Assembly (NCBI GenBank): GCA_947629525.1
Contig: CANREB010000007.1
Span: 1-64,000, forward strand
Reading direction: 5' to 3'
Source of the DNA: an uncultured Lachnospiraceae bacterium
GTDB taxonomy: Bacteria; Bacillota; Clostridia; Lachnospirales; Lachnospiraceae
DNA length: 64,000 nt
Positions within the stretch are counted from its first letter, which is position 1. Each line of letters begins with the position of its first letter. The notes beneath the pieces were generated by a model. It did no database searches. It was not told the DNA's origin and worked only from the letters and a program-made list of their open reading frames with translations. Positions 6,967 through 15,856 of the stretch are shown piece after piece. The position numbers were made by a program, and so were the translations under genes.

Positions 6967-9118
6967 AAGGGAATTTGCGGCATATATGCACTCGATGACC
7001 GGCTGGCTGTTTATGGCGGTCACGATATGCCTTTTTGCCATGTATGCTTCAGTATATAATATGTCATACGGATCACCGTATGTAGCGTATGCGCTTGACT
7101 CGATACTTATATTGTTCTTTATCACGGTGCCTGTGCTTTCAATGCGTGTAATGGCTGAGGAGCGCAAGCAGAAGACAGATCAGCTTCTTCTCACCTCGCC
7201 TGTAAGCGTGGGGAAGATCGTACTGGGAAAATATCTTGCGATGGCGGCGGTATTTGCGATACCGTCAGTGCTTTTCTGCATCTTTCCGCTGCTTTTGAGC
7301 AGGTACGGCACGGTTCCCATAGCGGAGTCATTTGTGGCTTTGCTTGCGTTTATCTTATACGGGCTTACGGCTATCGCTGTGGGAATGTTTATTTCAAGCC
7401 TTACGGAAAATCAGGTAATAGCGGCTGTTATCTCATTCCTTGTGCTTTTCGCGACATATATGATGCAGGGTATAGAGAGCCTTATATCAAGCACGGGAAA
7501 TATTGTGACACGGTTTTTGGAGGCGTTTGACTTTTATTCTCATTACAGCGACATGATCAATACCGCGTCGGATATTACGGGAACAAGCCGTTTGACGACG
7601 GTATTTGATATAACGAGTGTTATATACTTTGTTTCAGTAACGGCGCTTATGCTTTTTTTGACGACACAGACAGTACAAAAGCGCAGATATACCGTTTCAG
7701 TAAAAAACGTGTCGGCAGACAATATGAAAATGGGCGCTTACAGTTCAGTAACAGTGGTTATTGCAATAGCCCTGACAGTGATAGTAAACATACTGGCAGA
7801 AAAGCTTCCGACAGAATACACAAGCATAGACGTATCGTCCAACAAGCTGTATGAACTCACGGAACAGACAAAACAGATAGTAGGCGCTGTCGATGAAGAG
7901 GTAAACATATATGTGCTTGCGGATGAAGACAGTTCAGACGGGGTTTTAAAGCAGACATTGGACAGATACGCACAGCTTTCGGACAAAATAAAGGTGAGCT
8001 ATATAGACCCTCTTTTGAACCCTCGTTTTGCGGCTGACTATACTTCTGACGTCACTATAACGCAGAACAGTGTTATAGTCGAGACTGATAAGCGCAGCAA
8101 GGTGATACCTTATACGGATATGTATGAGATAGAAACGGATTACAGCACATATCAGCAGAGCGTTACAGGGTACGACGCGGAGGGACAGCTTACAAGCGCG
8201 ATCTCGTACTGCACGAGCGACGATATGCCAAAAATCTATTTTCTTGCAGGGCATAATGAGTATACATTCGATTCGGGATTTAACGCAGCTATCGAAAAGG
8301 AAAATATCGACTATGAGACGATAAGCCTTATGGAATGCGATAAAATCCCCGACGACGCGACATGTGTCATAATCGACGCGCCTGAGACTGACTTTTCTTC
8401 CGATGATGCCGATAAGGTGATAGAATACCTTAATAATGGCGGCAAAGCGGTTGTGATAACAGAGTATGTGACTAATGAACAGCCCAATTTCAAACGCATT
8501 TTGTCAGAGTTTGGTCTTGATATAGGAGAAGGCTGCATTGCTGACAACAATACGGGGAATTATTATCAGGCGCCTATCTTCCTCTTGCCCGATATCGGAT
8601 ATGCCGATGAGACGAGCGGACTTACAGGGGAATACAGTTATATAATGGCGCCGTACGCACAGGCGGTCATCGTTCCCGAGGAAGCGCCGGAGAATGTAAG
8701 CTATACAAAGCTTCTTACAACATCTGAAAATTCAGTGCTGAAAACGGCAGACAAGGAGATCACGACATTTGAAAAAGAGGAAGGCGAGGCGGAGGGTCCG
8801 TTCTGCGTCGGTGTCAAGGCGGAGAAGACCTTGGACAATTCTTCGGCTGTCCTGTATGTATTTTCAAGTGCGCAGATGTTCACGGATCAGTATGACAGCT
8901 ATGTGGCGGGAAGCAATAAGCAGCTTTTCAGCAATATTATGGGAAGCGTCGCCAATCATGAAGTGAGCGTATCTATTCCCGCAAAAAGCTATGAGATGGA
9001 GTGGCTTACGATAAACGCGTTTGACGCATATGTGTTCAAGGCGGTCGGAATGATCATGGTGCCTGCCATTCTTGTGGCGGCAGGACTTGTTATATGGTTA
9101 AAGCGCCGCAAGCTGTAG
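6950..9118 (+). CDS. ABC permease fused to GldG-like auxiliary domain
   Basis: A 722-residue membrane protein. The first 260 residues are a six-helix GldF-type permease (FKREFAAYMHSMTGWLF, then AEERKQKTDQLLLTSPVS, an ABC-2 hallmark). A seventh helix near residue 265 leads into a large extracellular domain of the GldG/ABC_transp_aux type (about 290-690: SSNKLYELTEQTK, IYFLAGHNEYTF, CVIIDAPETDFSSDDADKV, GGKAVVITEY), closed by a C-terminal helix and KRRKL. In Bacteroidetes GldF and GldG are separate; here they are one chain. The start at 6950 is chosen because AAAGGAGG lies nine bases ahead; an upstream in-frame ATG at 6899 has no such site. Confidence 0.92.
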   Translation: MRAIFKREFAAYMHSMTGWLFMAVTICLFAMYASVYNMSYGSPYVAYALDSILILFFITVPVLSMRVMAEERKQKTDQLLLTSPVSVGKIVLGKYLAMAAVFAIPSVLFCIFPLLLSRYGTVPIAESFVALLAFILYGLTAIAVGMFISSLTENQVIAAVISFLVLFATYMMQGIESLISSTGNIVTRFLEAFDFYSHYSDMINTASDITGTSRLTTVFDITSVIYFVSVTALMLFLTTQTVQKRRYTVSVKNVSADNMKMGAYSSVTVVIAIALTVIVNILAEKLPTEYTSIDVSSNKLYELTEQTKQIVGAVDEEVNIYVLADEDSSDGVLKQTLDRYAQLSDKIKVSYIDPLLNPRFAADYTSDVTITQNSVIVETDKRSKVIPYTDMYEIETDYSTYQQSVTGYDAEGQLTSAISYCTSDDMPKIYFLAGHNEYTFDSGFNAAIEKENIDYETISLMECDKIPDDATCVIIDAPETDFSSDDADKVIEYLNNGGKAVVITEYVTNEQPNFKRILSEFGLDIGEGCIADNNTGNYYQAPIFLLPDIGYADETSGLTGEYSYIMAPYAQAVIVPEEAPENVSYTKLLTTSENSVLKTADKEITTFEKEEGEAEGPFCVGVKAEKTLDNSSAVLYVFSSAQMFTDQYDSYVAGSNKQLFSNIMGSVANHEVSVSIPAKSYEMEWLTINAFDAYVFKAVGMIMVPAILVAAGLVIWLKRRKL

Positions 9119-9145
9119 ACATTTACAAATATATGGAGGTTCATT

Positions 9146-9715
9146 ATGGTAAAGCAGAAAAAACAGCTTATAATAATGCTGGCAGTTCTTATAGTAGCAG
9201 CGGCGGCGTTTTTTGCACTGTCCAAAATTCCTGATGAAGAAGATGAAAGCACGGACAGCGAAAGTTATACTTTAAACGACTTTGCCGCTGATGAGGTCAC
9301 AGGTCTTGTGATAACCCATTCAGGTGAAACGCTTACACTTGAGAAAGATGGCGAAGAATGGAAATGCGTGGAGTACAGCGGAACGGATATAGATGAAGAC
9401 AGTGTGAAATCACTGCTTGAACGCATACTTCCCGTCACATCGGAAAATAAAATAGAAAATGTTACGGATTTTGCGCAGTACGGTCTTGACAACAGCACAT
9501 TCAAAGTAGAACTCAAGAGCGGTGAAAACAATGGATGTACAATAGAAATCGGGGATTATAACGAAATCACATCGGATTATTATTGTATGGTGACGGAGAT
9601 GGATGCGGCTTCGGTATTCACTTTGGAAAGCAGTTTTGTAAGCGCGCTGGACATAACAATAGATGATATCACGGCGGCAGAAGAAGAGAGCGGGACTACC
9701 GACGCGTCTGAATAA
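9146..9715 (+). CDS. DUF4340 domain membrane-anchored protein
   Basis: A 189-residue protein with one N-terminal membrane helix (about residues 7-26) and an extracellular part. The region from about 45 matches DUF4340 (VTGLVITHSGETLTLEKDG, EEWKCVEYSGTDIDEDSV, FAQYGLD). Full DUF4340 proteins carry two or more such modules and are often over 300 residues; this one carries a single module, which is short for the family. It follows the GldF-GldG fusion by 27 bases behind GGAGG and is clearly the third gene of the same operon. DUF4340 proteins regularly accompany this ABC type, where they may act as an outside partner of the GldG domain. Confidence 0.85.
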   Translation: MVKQKKQLIIMLAVLIVAAAAFFALSKIPDEEDESTDSESYTLNDFAADEVTGLVITHSGETLTLEKDGEEWKCVEYSGTDIDEDSVKSLLERILPVTSENKIENVTDFAQYGLDNSTFKVELKSGENNGCTIEIGDYNEITSDYYCMVTEMDAASVFTLESSFVSALDITIDDITAAEEESGTTDASE

Positions 9716-9833
9716 AAAACGCAAGTTTTATAACATGCGTTTTGCGTTAAGGTACTAGCCAACACATACAAAATAGTGTATGATAAGAAAGGTGGTGGAG
9801 TATATATTGATATGAAAGGGTAATGGTTTCCAA

Positions 9834-10712
9834 ATGAAGAAAAAAATGATAAGATTTGTTGTGTGCTGTCTCATGCTTGTCATATGCGCAGGCTTTTTCC
9901 CACAGGGGAGCAAAGGCGTGGCATATGCAAAAGAGGGTGAAGGGACGGAATATCAGCTGCGCGTCAACCGTGCGGCAAACTGTGTTACCGTCTATGAAAG
10001 AGACAGCAACGGCGAGTTTAATGTACCTGTGAGGGCTTTTGTGTGTTCTACGGGAAGGGAAGGTCATGAGACCCCTCTTGGCACGTTTAAGACAAGCAGC
10101 AGTTATAAATGGCGTCTTATGGTTGACGGTACATACGCGCAGTATGCGGTGCGGTTCAACAAGGGCATTATGTTTCATTCCATACCATATTACAGTCCGA
10201 GTGAGGATGATATGGAGTGGGAGCAGTACAATTTACTCGGATATACGGCGTCTTTGGGCTGCGTGAGACTTGCATGCGCCGATGCAAAATGGATATACGA
10301 TAACTGCCAAGAAGGCACGGAAGTTATAGTGTACGATGATGCCGTGAACGCGGGACCTCTCGGAAAACCTGATGAGATAAAGATTACGGCGGAAAACCCG
10401 ATGCACACATGGGATCCGACAGACTTAAATAAATTAAATCCATGGAACAGTATCAGACCGTCGCTGTATCTTACCCACGGTATCGGTGACGGCGTGATAT
10501 ATCTTCCGGCAGGAGCTACTCAGGATATAATAAAAAGTGCTGTGGGTGTGATGAATCCCAACGGTATACCCTGCAGTGCGGGAGAATATGATATCACTCT
10601 TTACGGTAATTATGACCTGAATACGCCGGGAACATACACAGTATCTGTGGTCGGCATATGCAGGTCGGGAGTGCGGACTGAACAGACGATGAAATTATGC
10701 GTGGCAGGCTGA
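9834..10712 (+). CDS. L,D-transpeptidase (YkuD) with C-terminal Ig-like domain
   Basis: A 292-residue exported protein with a signal peptide (basic start, hydrophobic core FVVCCLMLVICAGFF, residues 8-22). The YkuD domain spans about 40-170, with the catalytic His in MFHSIPYY (H115) and the catalytic Cys in SLGCVRL (C143). Such enzymes form 3-3 cross-links in peptidoglycan or attach proteins to it. The last 90 residues look like a bacterial Ig-like module (GEYDITLYGNYDLNTPGTYTVSV), probably for wall or protein contact. It is a single-gene unit ended by a strong terminator. The start follows GAAAGGG; the length suits the family. Confidence 0.9.
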   Translation: MKKKMIRFVVCCLMLVICAGFFPQGSKGVAYAKEGEGTEYQLRVNRAANCVTVYERDSNGEFNVPVRAFVCSTGREGHETPLGTFKTSSSYKWRLMVDGTYAQYAVRFNKGIMFHSIPYYSPSEDDMEWEQYNLLGYTASLGCVRLACADAKWIYDNCQEGTEVIVYDDAVNAGPLGKPDEIKITAENPMHTWDPTDLNKLNPWNSIRPSLYLTHGIGDGVIYLPAGATQDIIKSAVGVMNPNGIPCSAGEYDITLYGNYDLNTPGTYTVSVVGICRSGVRTEQTMKLCVAG

Positions 10713-10720
10713 AAAAAGAT

Positions 10721-10770
10721 AAGTAAAAAGAAGCCCGTCGTTATTGAAACGACAGGGCTTCTTTTTACTT
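10721..10770. terminator. Bidirectional terminator
   Basis: The arm starting AAGTAAAAAGAAGCCC (10721-10736) pairs with GGGCTTCTTTTTACTT (10755-10770) through a long stem with one bulge. It separates two convergent genes and overlaps the stop codon of the minus-strand gene. Confidence 0.9.
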
Positions 10771-11793
10771 GGCTGCTTTTTGTGAAAATGTATTGTCAAC
10801 TAAATCCGCATATGGCACGTAGGCTTCAAGTTCCCCGGCTTCCATAAGTATATTCTGAAGCAGTTTGAAGCTTTCTTCCGTAAATATCAGATCTGTTTTC
10901 CAAGTATCCTGCTCTTTATAGCGTGACACAATGGTTGTGATTGTGGCAATGTCTGTTTCAGGGAACTGATTTTGAATAGCACTTGCTATTTCTTCTGCCG
11001 TATGGGTGTCAACATAGTCCATGCCCTTCTGAAGCGCCTTTGTAAATTTGAGCAGTGTGTCCTGATTTTCTTCAAAATAACTTTTTCTCGCACAGAATGC
11101 AGTGTACGGAACATATCCCGAATCAGTTCCCAAAGACGCCACGATATACCCTTTTCCCTGCGACTCAAGTGAGGTCGCATGCGGTTCAAACTCAACGGTG
11201 TAATCGGCATATCCCGCTTCGCCCTCTTTAGCGCCCGCAAAAGCCGCGGCAGTAGAGCCAAAGTCGATGCTTGTGTCGATGTTCAGATCCGTGTCGGGGT
11301 CAATTCCGTTCATCTTAAGGATATATTCAAAGACCATCTGCGGCATACCGCCTTTGCGTCCGCCGAGTACATAACTTCCCTTAAGCATATTCCATTCAAA
11401 ATCTTCGATCGGCTTGCGGCTTACAAGGAAGTTTCCGGCGCGCTGTGTAAGCTGCGCAAAATTTACCGCGTAGTCCTGAGCGCCCTGCAGATATGTATAT
11501 ATCGACGCCTCTGAACCCATAAAGCCGATATCCGCCTCGCCTGTAAGGAGTGCGGTCATTGTCTTATCCGCGCCGTACCCCGTTACCAGTTCAAGGTCGA
11601 TGCCTTCATCGGCAAAATATCCTTCTTCGATCGCAACATACATAGGCGCGTAAAAAATCGAGTGCGCCACTTCGTTCAACGTTACCTTAGTGCCGTCGGA
11701 AGCTTTACCTGTGCTCTTTCCGCATCCGCTCAAAAGCGCCATCGCAAGTACGGCGGCTGTTAAAAGCATAGCGAGTGTTTTTATCCTTTTCAT
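10765..11793 (-). CDS. ABC transporter solute-binding lipoprotein, NMT1/SsuA type
   Basis: A lipoprotein of 342 residues from the chosen start: basic MKRIK, hydrophobic core and lipobox LLSGC (Cys24), so it would sit on the outer face of the membrane. The body is a periplasmic-binding fold of the NMT1/THI5/SsuA group (VAHSIFYAPMYVAIEEGYFADEGIDL - read as VAHSIFYAPMYVAIEEGYF then DEGIDLEL; GADKTMTALLTGEADIGF). These bind small sulfonates, thiamine precursors or similar. No permease or ATPase gene is adjacent, so its partners must be elsewhere. The start at 11793 is preferred over an upstream in-frame ATG (11844) because of the AGGTGGGG site and because the signal peptide begins there. Confidence 0.9.
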   Translation of the reverse strand: MKRIKTLAMLLTAAVLAMALLSGCGKSTGKASDGTKVTLNEVAHSIFYAPMYVAIEEGYFADEGIDLELVTGYGADKTMTALLTGEADIGFMGSEASIYTYLQGAQDYAVNFAQLTQRAGNFLVSRKPIEDFEWNMLKGSYVLGGRKGGMPQMVFEYILKMNGIDPDTDLNIDTSIDFGSTAAAFAGAKEGEAGYADYTVEFEPHATSLESQGKGYIVASLGTDSGYVPYTAFCARKSYFEENQDTLLKFTKALQKGMDYVDTHTAEEIASAIQNQFPETDIATITTIVSRYKEQDTWKTDLIFTEESFKLLQNILMEAGELEAYVPYADLVDNTFSQKAAK

Positions 11794-11950
11794 AAAATAC
11801 CCCACCTTTGTCATATTAAAGTTGTTTTTACTTATAATATGCACTTTGTGCCGATGTGTTCCAAAAGTTTGTTCTGTTTTTGCATAAAAATACTTCTCAA
11901 AATGCGGATTTTCTGCTATACTGAAAAAGCTGTGGAGAGGAGAGAGCGGT

Positions 11951-14275
11951 ATGAGTATTTATGATACATTGAACGAACAACAAAAAAAAGGCGTATTCAC
12001 CACAAATGGTCCCGTCCTTATACTTGCGGGGGCAGGCTCGGGCAAGACAAGAGTGCTTACGCATCGTATCGCATATTTGATAGAGCATGCGGGCGTAAGT
12101 CCGTGGAACATACTGGCAATCACATTTACCAACAAGGCGGCGGGTGAGATGCGCAGCCGGGTTGACAACTTAGTAGGCTTTGGCTCGGAAAGCATATGGG
12201 TTGCCACATTTCATTCAACATGCGTGCGGATTTTACGGCGTTATATAGACCGTTTAGGATATGATACCAATTTTACCATATATGATACCGACGATTCCAA
12301 AAATGTTATGAAGGAAGTCTGCAAAAAGCTTGAGATAGACACAAAATCACTCAAAGAGCGGACGATCCTTAGCGCCATATCGTCGGCAAAAGATGAACTT
12401 ATATCCCCCGCGGAATATGAGCGCCCGGCTTACGGCGATTATATGAAACAGCGCATTGCCAAGGCATATGTGGAGTATCAGACGTTATTGAAAAAAAATA
12501 ACGCCCTTGATTTTGACGATATCATCGTTAAAACAGTTGAATTGTTTAAAAATAATCCCGATGTACTTGAAAGTTATCAGGACAGATTTAAATATATAAT
12601 GGTGGACGAGTATCAGGATACAAATACAGCCCAGTTTGAACTTATAAGGCTTTTGGCGGCAAAAAACAGGAACCTCTGCGTAGTGGGAGACGACGACCAG
12701 TCCATATATAAGTTCAGAGGGGCTAACATACGTAATATCCTTGATTTTGAGACAGTTTATCCCGAGGCATCGGTAATAAAACTTGAGCAGAATTACCGTT
12801 CAACGCAGAACATACTTGACGCTGCAAACGCTGTCATAAAAAATAACAAAGGGCGTAAGGATAAGGCGCTTTGGACTGATGCAGGCGCGGGGAATATGGT
12901 GCATTTCAGAAATTTTGAACATGCGCGTGAAGAGGCAGATTACATAGCAGGTGATATCAGAAAGAAAAAACGTGAACTTATCAGCGATTATAAGGATTGT
13001 GCCGTACTGTACAGGACTAATGCGCAGTCGCGTCTTTTGGAGGAAAGTTTTATAGGACTGAATATTCCGTATAATGTCGTCGGAGGCGTGAACTTTTACG
13101 CAAGAAGGGAGATAAAAGATATCCTTGCGTATCTTAAGACTATCGACAACGGCAGAGATGACTTGGCGGTGAGACGTATCATAAACGTACCTAAAAGGGG
13201 CATCGGCGCGGCGAGCATTAACCGTGTTCAGGAATACGCGGATAGGAACGGAATAAGCTTTTATGAGGCGTTGGGACAGACTGACAGCATACCTTCTTTG
13301 GCAGGGGGAAAAGCGGCAAAGAAGCTTAAAGACTTTGTACTGATGATACGCAGTTTCAGGACAAAGCTTGAATTTGGCACTCTTGAAGAACTAATAACAG
13401 ATGTAATCGAAACAACTTCATATGTAAAGGAGCTAGAAGCGGCAGATGAAGAAGACGCAAATGACAGAATAGAAAATATAGATGAGCTTATAACTAAGGT
13501 AGTAAGCTTTGAACAGGAGAAGGAAGAAACAGGTGAGAAAGCGACGCTTTCAGGCTTCCTTGAGGAAGTCGCGCTTGTGGCGGACATAGACGGTGTGAGC
13601 GGGGACGATAACAAAGTACTGCTGATGACGCTTCACAGCGCGAAAGGACTTGAATTTTCTCATGTATACCTTTCAGGACTTGAAGATGGTGTGTTCCCAA
13701 GCTATATGACGATAAACAGCGACGATCCGTCAGGGCTTGAGGAAGAGAGAAGGCTTGCATACGTGGGTATCACACGTGCCAAAGAAGACTTGACCATAAC
13801 ATACGCTAAACAGAGGATGATACGCGGAGAGACGCAGTACAATCCCGTAAGCCGTTTCGTGAGGGAGATACCTGAGGAGCTTTTGGACAATAAGCCGACA
13901 TCAGGCTATAGTATGAGCGGTGCGGGTAACTGGGGGGCTGCCGCTGAGTATCTTGACTCTTATAAACTTAATAAAAACGAGAAATCTTCCGGAATGACCG
14001 CGTCAAAACCTAAAGCGGTAGCACGTAAGAAAGAGACACCGAGCGGAAACAAGCCGTACATATCAAGATCACTCGACAGCCTTACAAAAGGTATGCCTGC
14101 ATCATTGGAAGCACCTGAATACGGGAAAGGCGACAGAGTACGCCATATCAAGTTTGGTATCGGTACTGTGCTTAATATCGAGAAAGATACAAGAGATTAT
14201 AAAATAACAGTAGATTTTGACGAGTACGGAAATAAAATTATGTATGCTGCATTTGCCAAGCTGAAAAAGGTATGA
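11951..14275 (+). CDS. pcrA: ATP-dependent 3'-5' DNA helicase, UvrD/PcrA type
   Basis: A 774-residue superfamily 1A helicase involved in replication restart, repair and removal of RecA or RNA polymerase. All main motifs are seen: Q-motif LNEQQ, motif I AGAGSGKTRVL, Ia TFTNKAAGEM, II VDEYQDTN, III VVGDDDQSIYKFRGA, IV LEQNYRST, V TLHSAKGLEF and VI EERRLAYVGITRA. The C-terminus ends in the RNA-polymerase-binding Tudor-like module (GDRVRHIKFGIGTVLNI), as in PcrA. Length matches the family. Its stop codon overlaps the start of a 45-codon gene (ATGA), so that gene is probably translated with it. Confidence 0.95.
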   Translation: MSIYDTLNEQQKKGVFTTNGPVLILAGAGSGKTRVLTHRIAYLIEHAGVSPWNILAITFTNKAAGEMRSRVDNLVGFGSESIWVATFHSTCVRILRRYIDRLGYDTNFTIYDTDDSKNVMKEVCKKLEIDTKSLKERTILSAISSAKDELISPAEYERPAYGDYMKQRIAKAYVEYQTLLKKNNALDFDDIIVKTVELFKNNPDVLESYQDRFKYIMVDEYQDTNTAQFELIRLLAAKNRNLCVVGDDDQSIYKFRGANIRNILDFETVYPEASVIKLEQNYRSTQNILDAANAVIKNNKGRKDKALWTDAGAGNMVHFRNFEHAREEADYIAGDIRKKKRELISDYKDCAVLYRTNAQSRLLEESFIGLNIPYNVVGGVNFYARREIKDILAYLKTIDNGRDDLAVRRIINVPKRGIGAASINRVQEYADRNGISFYEALGQTDSIPSLAGGKAAKKLKDFVLMIRSFRTKLEFGTLEELITDVIETTSYVKELEAADEEDANDRIENIDELITKVVSFEQEKEETGEKATLSGFLEEVALVADIDGVSGDDNKVLLMTLHSAKGLEFSHVYLSGLEDGVFPSYMTINSDDPSGLEEERRLAYVGITRAKEDLTITYAKQRMIRGETQYNPVSRFVREIPEELLDNKPTSGYSMSGAGNWGAAAEYLDSYKLNKNEKSSGMTASKPKAVARKKETPSGNKPYISRSLDSLTKGMPASLEAPEYGKGDRVRHIKFGIGTVLNIEKDTRDYKITVDFDEYGNKIMYAAFAKLKKV

Positions 14276-14409
14276 AAAAATATACCGAGGGAAGCCTGGA
14301 ATATTTGGAAAATAAGGAGACCAAAACAGAGGCGGAGAAAACAAAACAATCGGCGGAAACAGTCTTCGGACGGATGAAAAAACTGTTTTTACACCCTAAA
14401 GATAAATAA
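14272..14409 (+). CDS. 45-residue basic/acidic helical protein overlapping pcrA
   Basis: ATG at 14272 overlaps the pcrA stop in an ATGA arrangement, the classic sign of coupled translation. The 45-residue product is highly charged and probably a single long helix (MKKYTEGSLEYLENKETK, then a Lys/Glu stretch), finishing FGRMKKLFLHPKDK. There is no signal peptide, membrane segment or domain that I recognise. Because it is fused by overlap to a housekeeping helicase it is more likely a real small protein than chance, but conservation next to pcrA in relatives would be needed to be certain. It also marks the left edge of the accessory stretch. Confidence 0.5.
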   Translation: MKKYTEGSLEYLENKETKTEAEKTKQSAETVFGRMKKLFLHPKDK

Positions 14410-14465
14410 AAGCGGTGGTGTTTGAACCGGGCATCATGTATAATGGAATAGTGAGGCGATATGAA

Positions 14466-15569
14466 GTGAACGAAGATCCATTTAAGGAATATATCAAAGA
14501 GTCTGAACCGAATAAGAGATACAAGGGCTATGCGTGGCATACAGCCATTGGTCTGCAGGCGGTTGACGGGCTGAAAACATCCGAATATTTGGTGCATACT
14601 GCTGTCAGAAATATCGAGGGTGAGATTTCTTTTGAAGAAGCAAATGCGCTTTTGCAGACCTATTATGAGGAAAATCCTGTCTGTGACGTGTCAGACCGCA
14701 CCGAGGAGGCTGATAAGGTTTCCGCGCGGATTGCCGCGCTTCTTTCCGAGTGCGCATTCAGCTTCACACCGAATGAGTATCTTTCTATTCACAGAAAGCT
14801 GTTTACCGGCATCTATTCCCATGCCGGACGTATTCGGAATTACAATATCACAAAAAAGGAGTGGGTGCTGAATGGAGCAACCGTGCTCTATGGCAGTGCT
14901 ACGGAGCTGCGGGCAACGCTGGACTATGATTTTTCAGAAGAGAAAAAGTTTTCTTACAAGAATCTTTCGATGGATGAGATAATCCATCACCTTGCGTTAT
15001 TTGTATCCGGATTGTGGCAGATCCATGTGTTCAGCGAGGGCAACACTAGAACGACGGCGGTATTCTTCATCAAGTATCTGCGCACATTGGGTTTTGATGT
15101 GACAAACGATATCTTTGCCGAGAACGCGTGGTATTTTCGAAATTCGCTAGTCAGGGCAAATTATAATGATCTGAAAAACGGCATTCACGAAACGACAGGA
15201 TTCCTTGAAATGTTCTTACGTAATCTACTGCTTAATGAAAATCACCCGCTTCATAATCGGACATTGCATATCAGCGGCATATTCAAGGAAACAGAAAAAC
15301 CGGACATTGAAACAAAGAAACCGGACATTGACGCTCTAAAACCGGACATTGAAAATGTTTTCCGGTCAAAAACGGCAAGTCATATTTTAAAGCTTCGAGA
15401 GGCATTTTCAGATCATACGATTTTTGGAAGAACAGATGTGATGAAAGTAATTAATATTAAGGAGTCCGGAGCCTCTGATCTTTTAAGGAAAATGGTAGAG
15501 AACGAAATCATTGAGCCGGTGTCCGGATACGGTAAAGGCAAATATCGCTTCAGGCATCAGAAGAGTTGA
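14466..15569 (+). CDS. Fic-domain protein with C-terminal winged-helix
   Basis: A Fic/DOC-fold enzyme, a family that transfers AMP or other nucleotides to hydroxyl side chains of target proteins. The active-site loop is HVFSEGNTRT (His about residue 187 from this start), matching HxFx(D/E)GNxR. The C-terminal 65 residues look like a winged helix (GASDLLRKMVENEIIEPV), as in many filamentation-type Fic proteins that bind DNA. Between the two lie three tandem seven-residue repeats beginning KPDI (about residues 280-300). No clear inhibitory (S/T)xxxE(G/N) helix is found, although VRNIEGE near residue 50 is close. The GTG at 14466 behind GAGG gives the usual family N-terminus; the frame is open to GTG 14415. 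It may be a toxin or a regulatory enzyme. Confidence 0.85.
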   Translation: MNEDPFKEYIKESEPNKRYKGYAWHTAIGLQAVDGLKTSEYLVHTAVRNIEGEISFEEANALLQTYYEENPVCDVSDRTEEADKVSARIAALLSECAFSFTPNEYLSIHRKLFTGIYSHAGRIRNYNITKKEWVLNGATVLYGSATELRATLDYDFSEEKKFSYKNLSMDEIIHHLALFVSGLWQIHVFSEGNTRTTAVFFIKYLRTLGFDVTNDIFAENAWYFRNSLVRANYNDLKNGIHETTGFLEMFLRNLLLNENHPLHNRTLHISGIFKETEKPDIETKKPDIDALKPDIENVFRSKTASHILKLREAFSDHTIFGRTDVMKVINIKESGASDLLRKMVENEIIEPVSGYGKGKYRFRHQKS

Positions 15570-15652
15570 GGCGATGTTTCGATTGAAAAGTCATTGGAGC
15601 AATAAGAAATGTAGGGTGTGGCGGTTGCTGCTGTAGTTACAGAGGTAAAAAT

Positions 15653-15784
15653 ATGCGAAACGATATTTTATGCAATTTACAGAAGGAAATATATGATAGA
15701 TGTCAAAGAGAAACAAATAAATTTGGAATGGGATGTTACTATCATATTGCTGCAGTGGTAAAAAATGCAGAAATTTTAATTTAA
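15653..15784 (+). pseudogene. Remnant of an HD-domain-like hydrolase N-terminus
   Basis: A 43-codon open frame behind AGAGGT. The product begins MRNDILCNLQKEIYDRCQ and continues FGMGCYYHIAAVVKNA, a pattern I associate with the first two helices of HD-domain phosphohydrolases (…FG.G…HI..VV..A..L). It then stops before any HD motif, and no continuation is found in the other frames before the next gene. I read it as the leftover 5' end of a deleted gene rather than a small gene. The rest of the 15570-15856 gap shows only AT-rich sequence. Confidence 0.35.
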
Positions 15785-15856
15785 TAATTTAAATTATATG
15801 GAAAGTGAGAAAATATTCAAAAATATAGTTACGTGTAAAAAAAGGAGTAGTTGAGT

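Noticed and set aside
9716..9743. Hairpin AAAACGCA / TGCGTTTT after the DUF4340 gene
   Set aside because: The stem is short, the loop large and the T-run interrupted; too weak to call a terminator.
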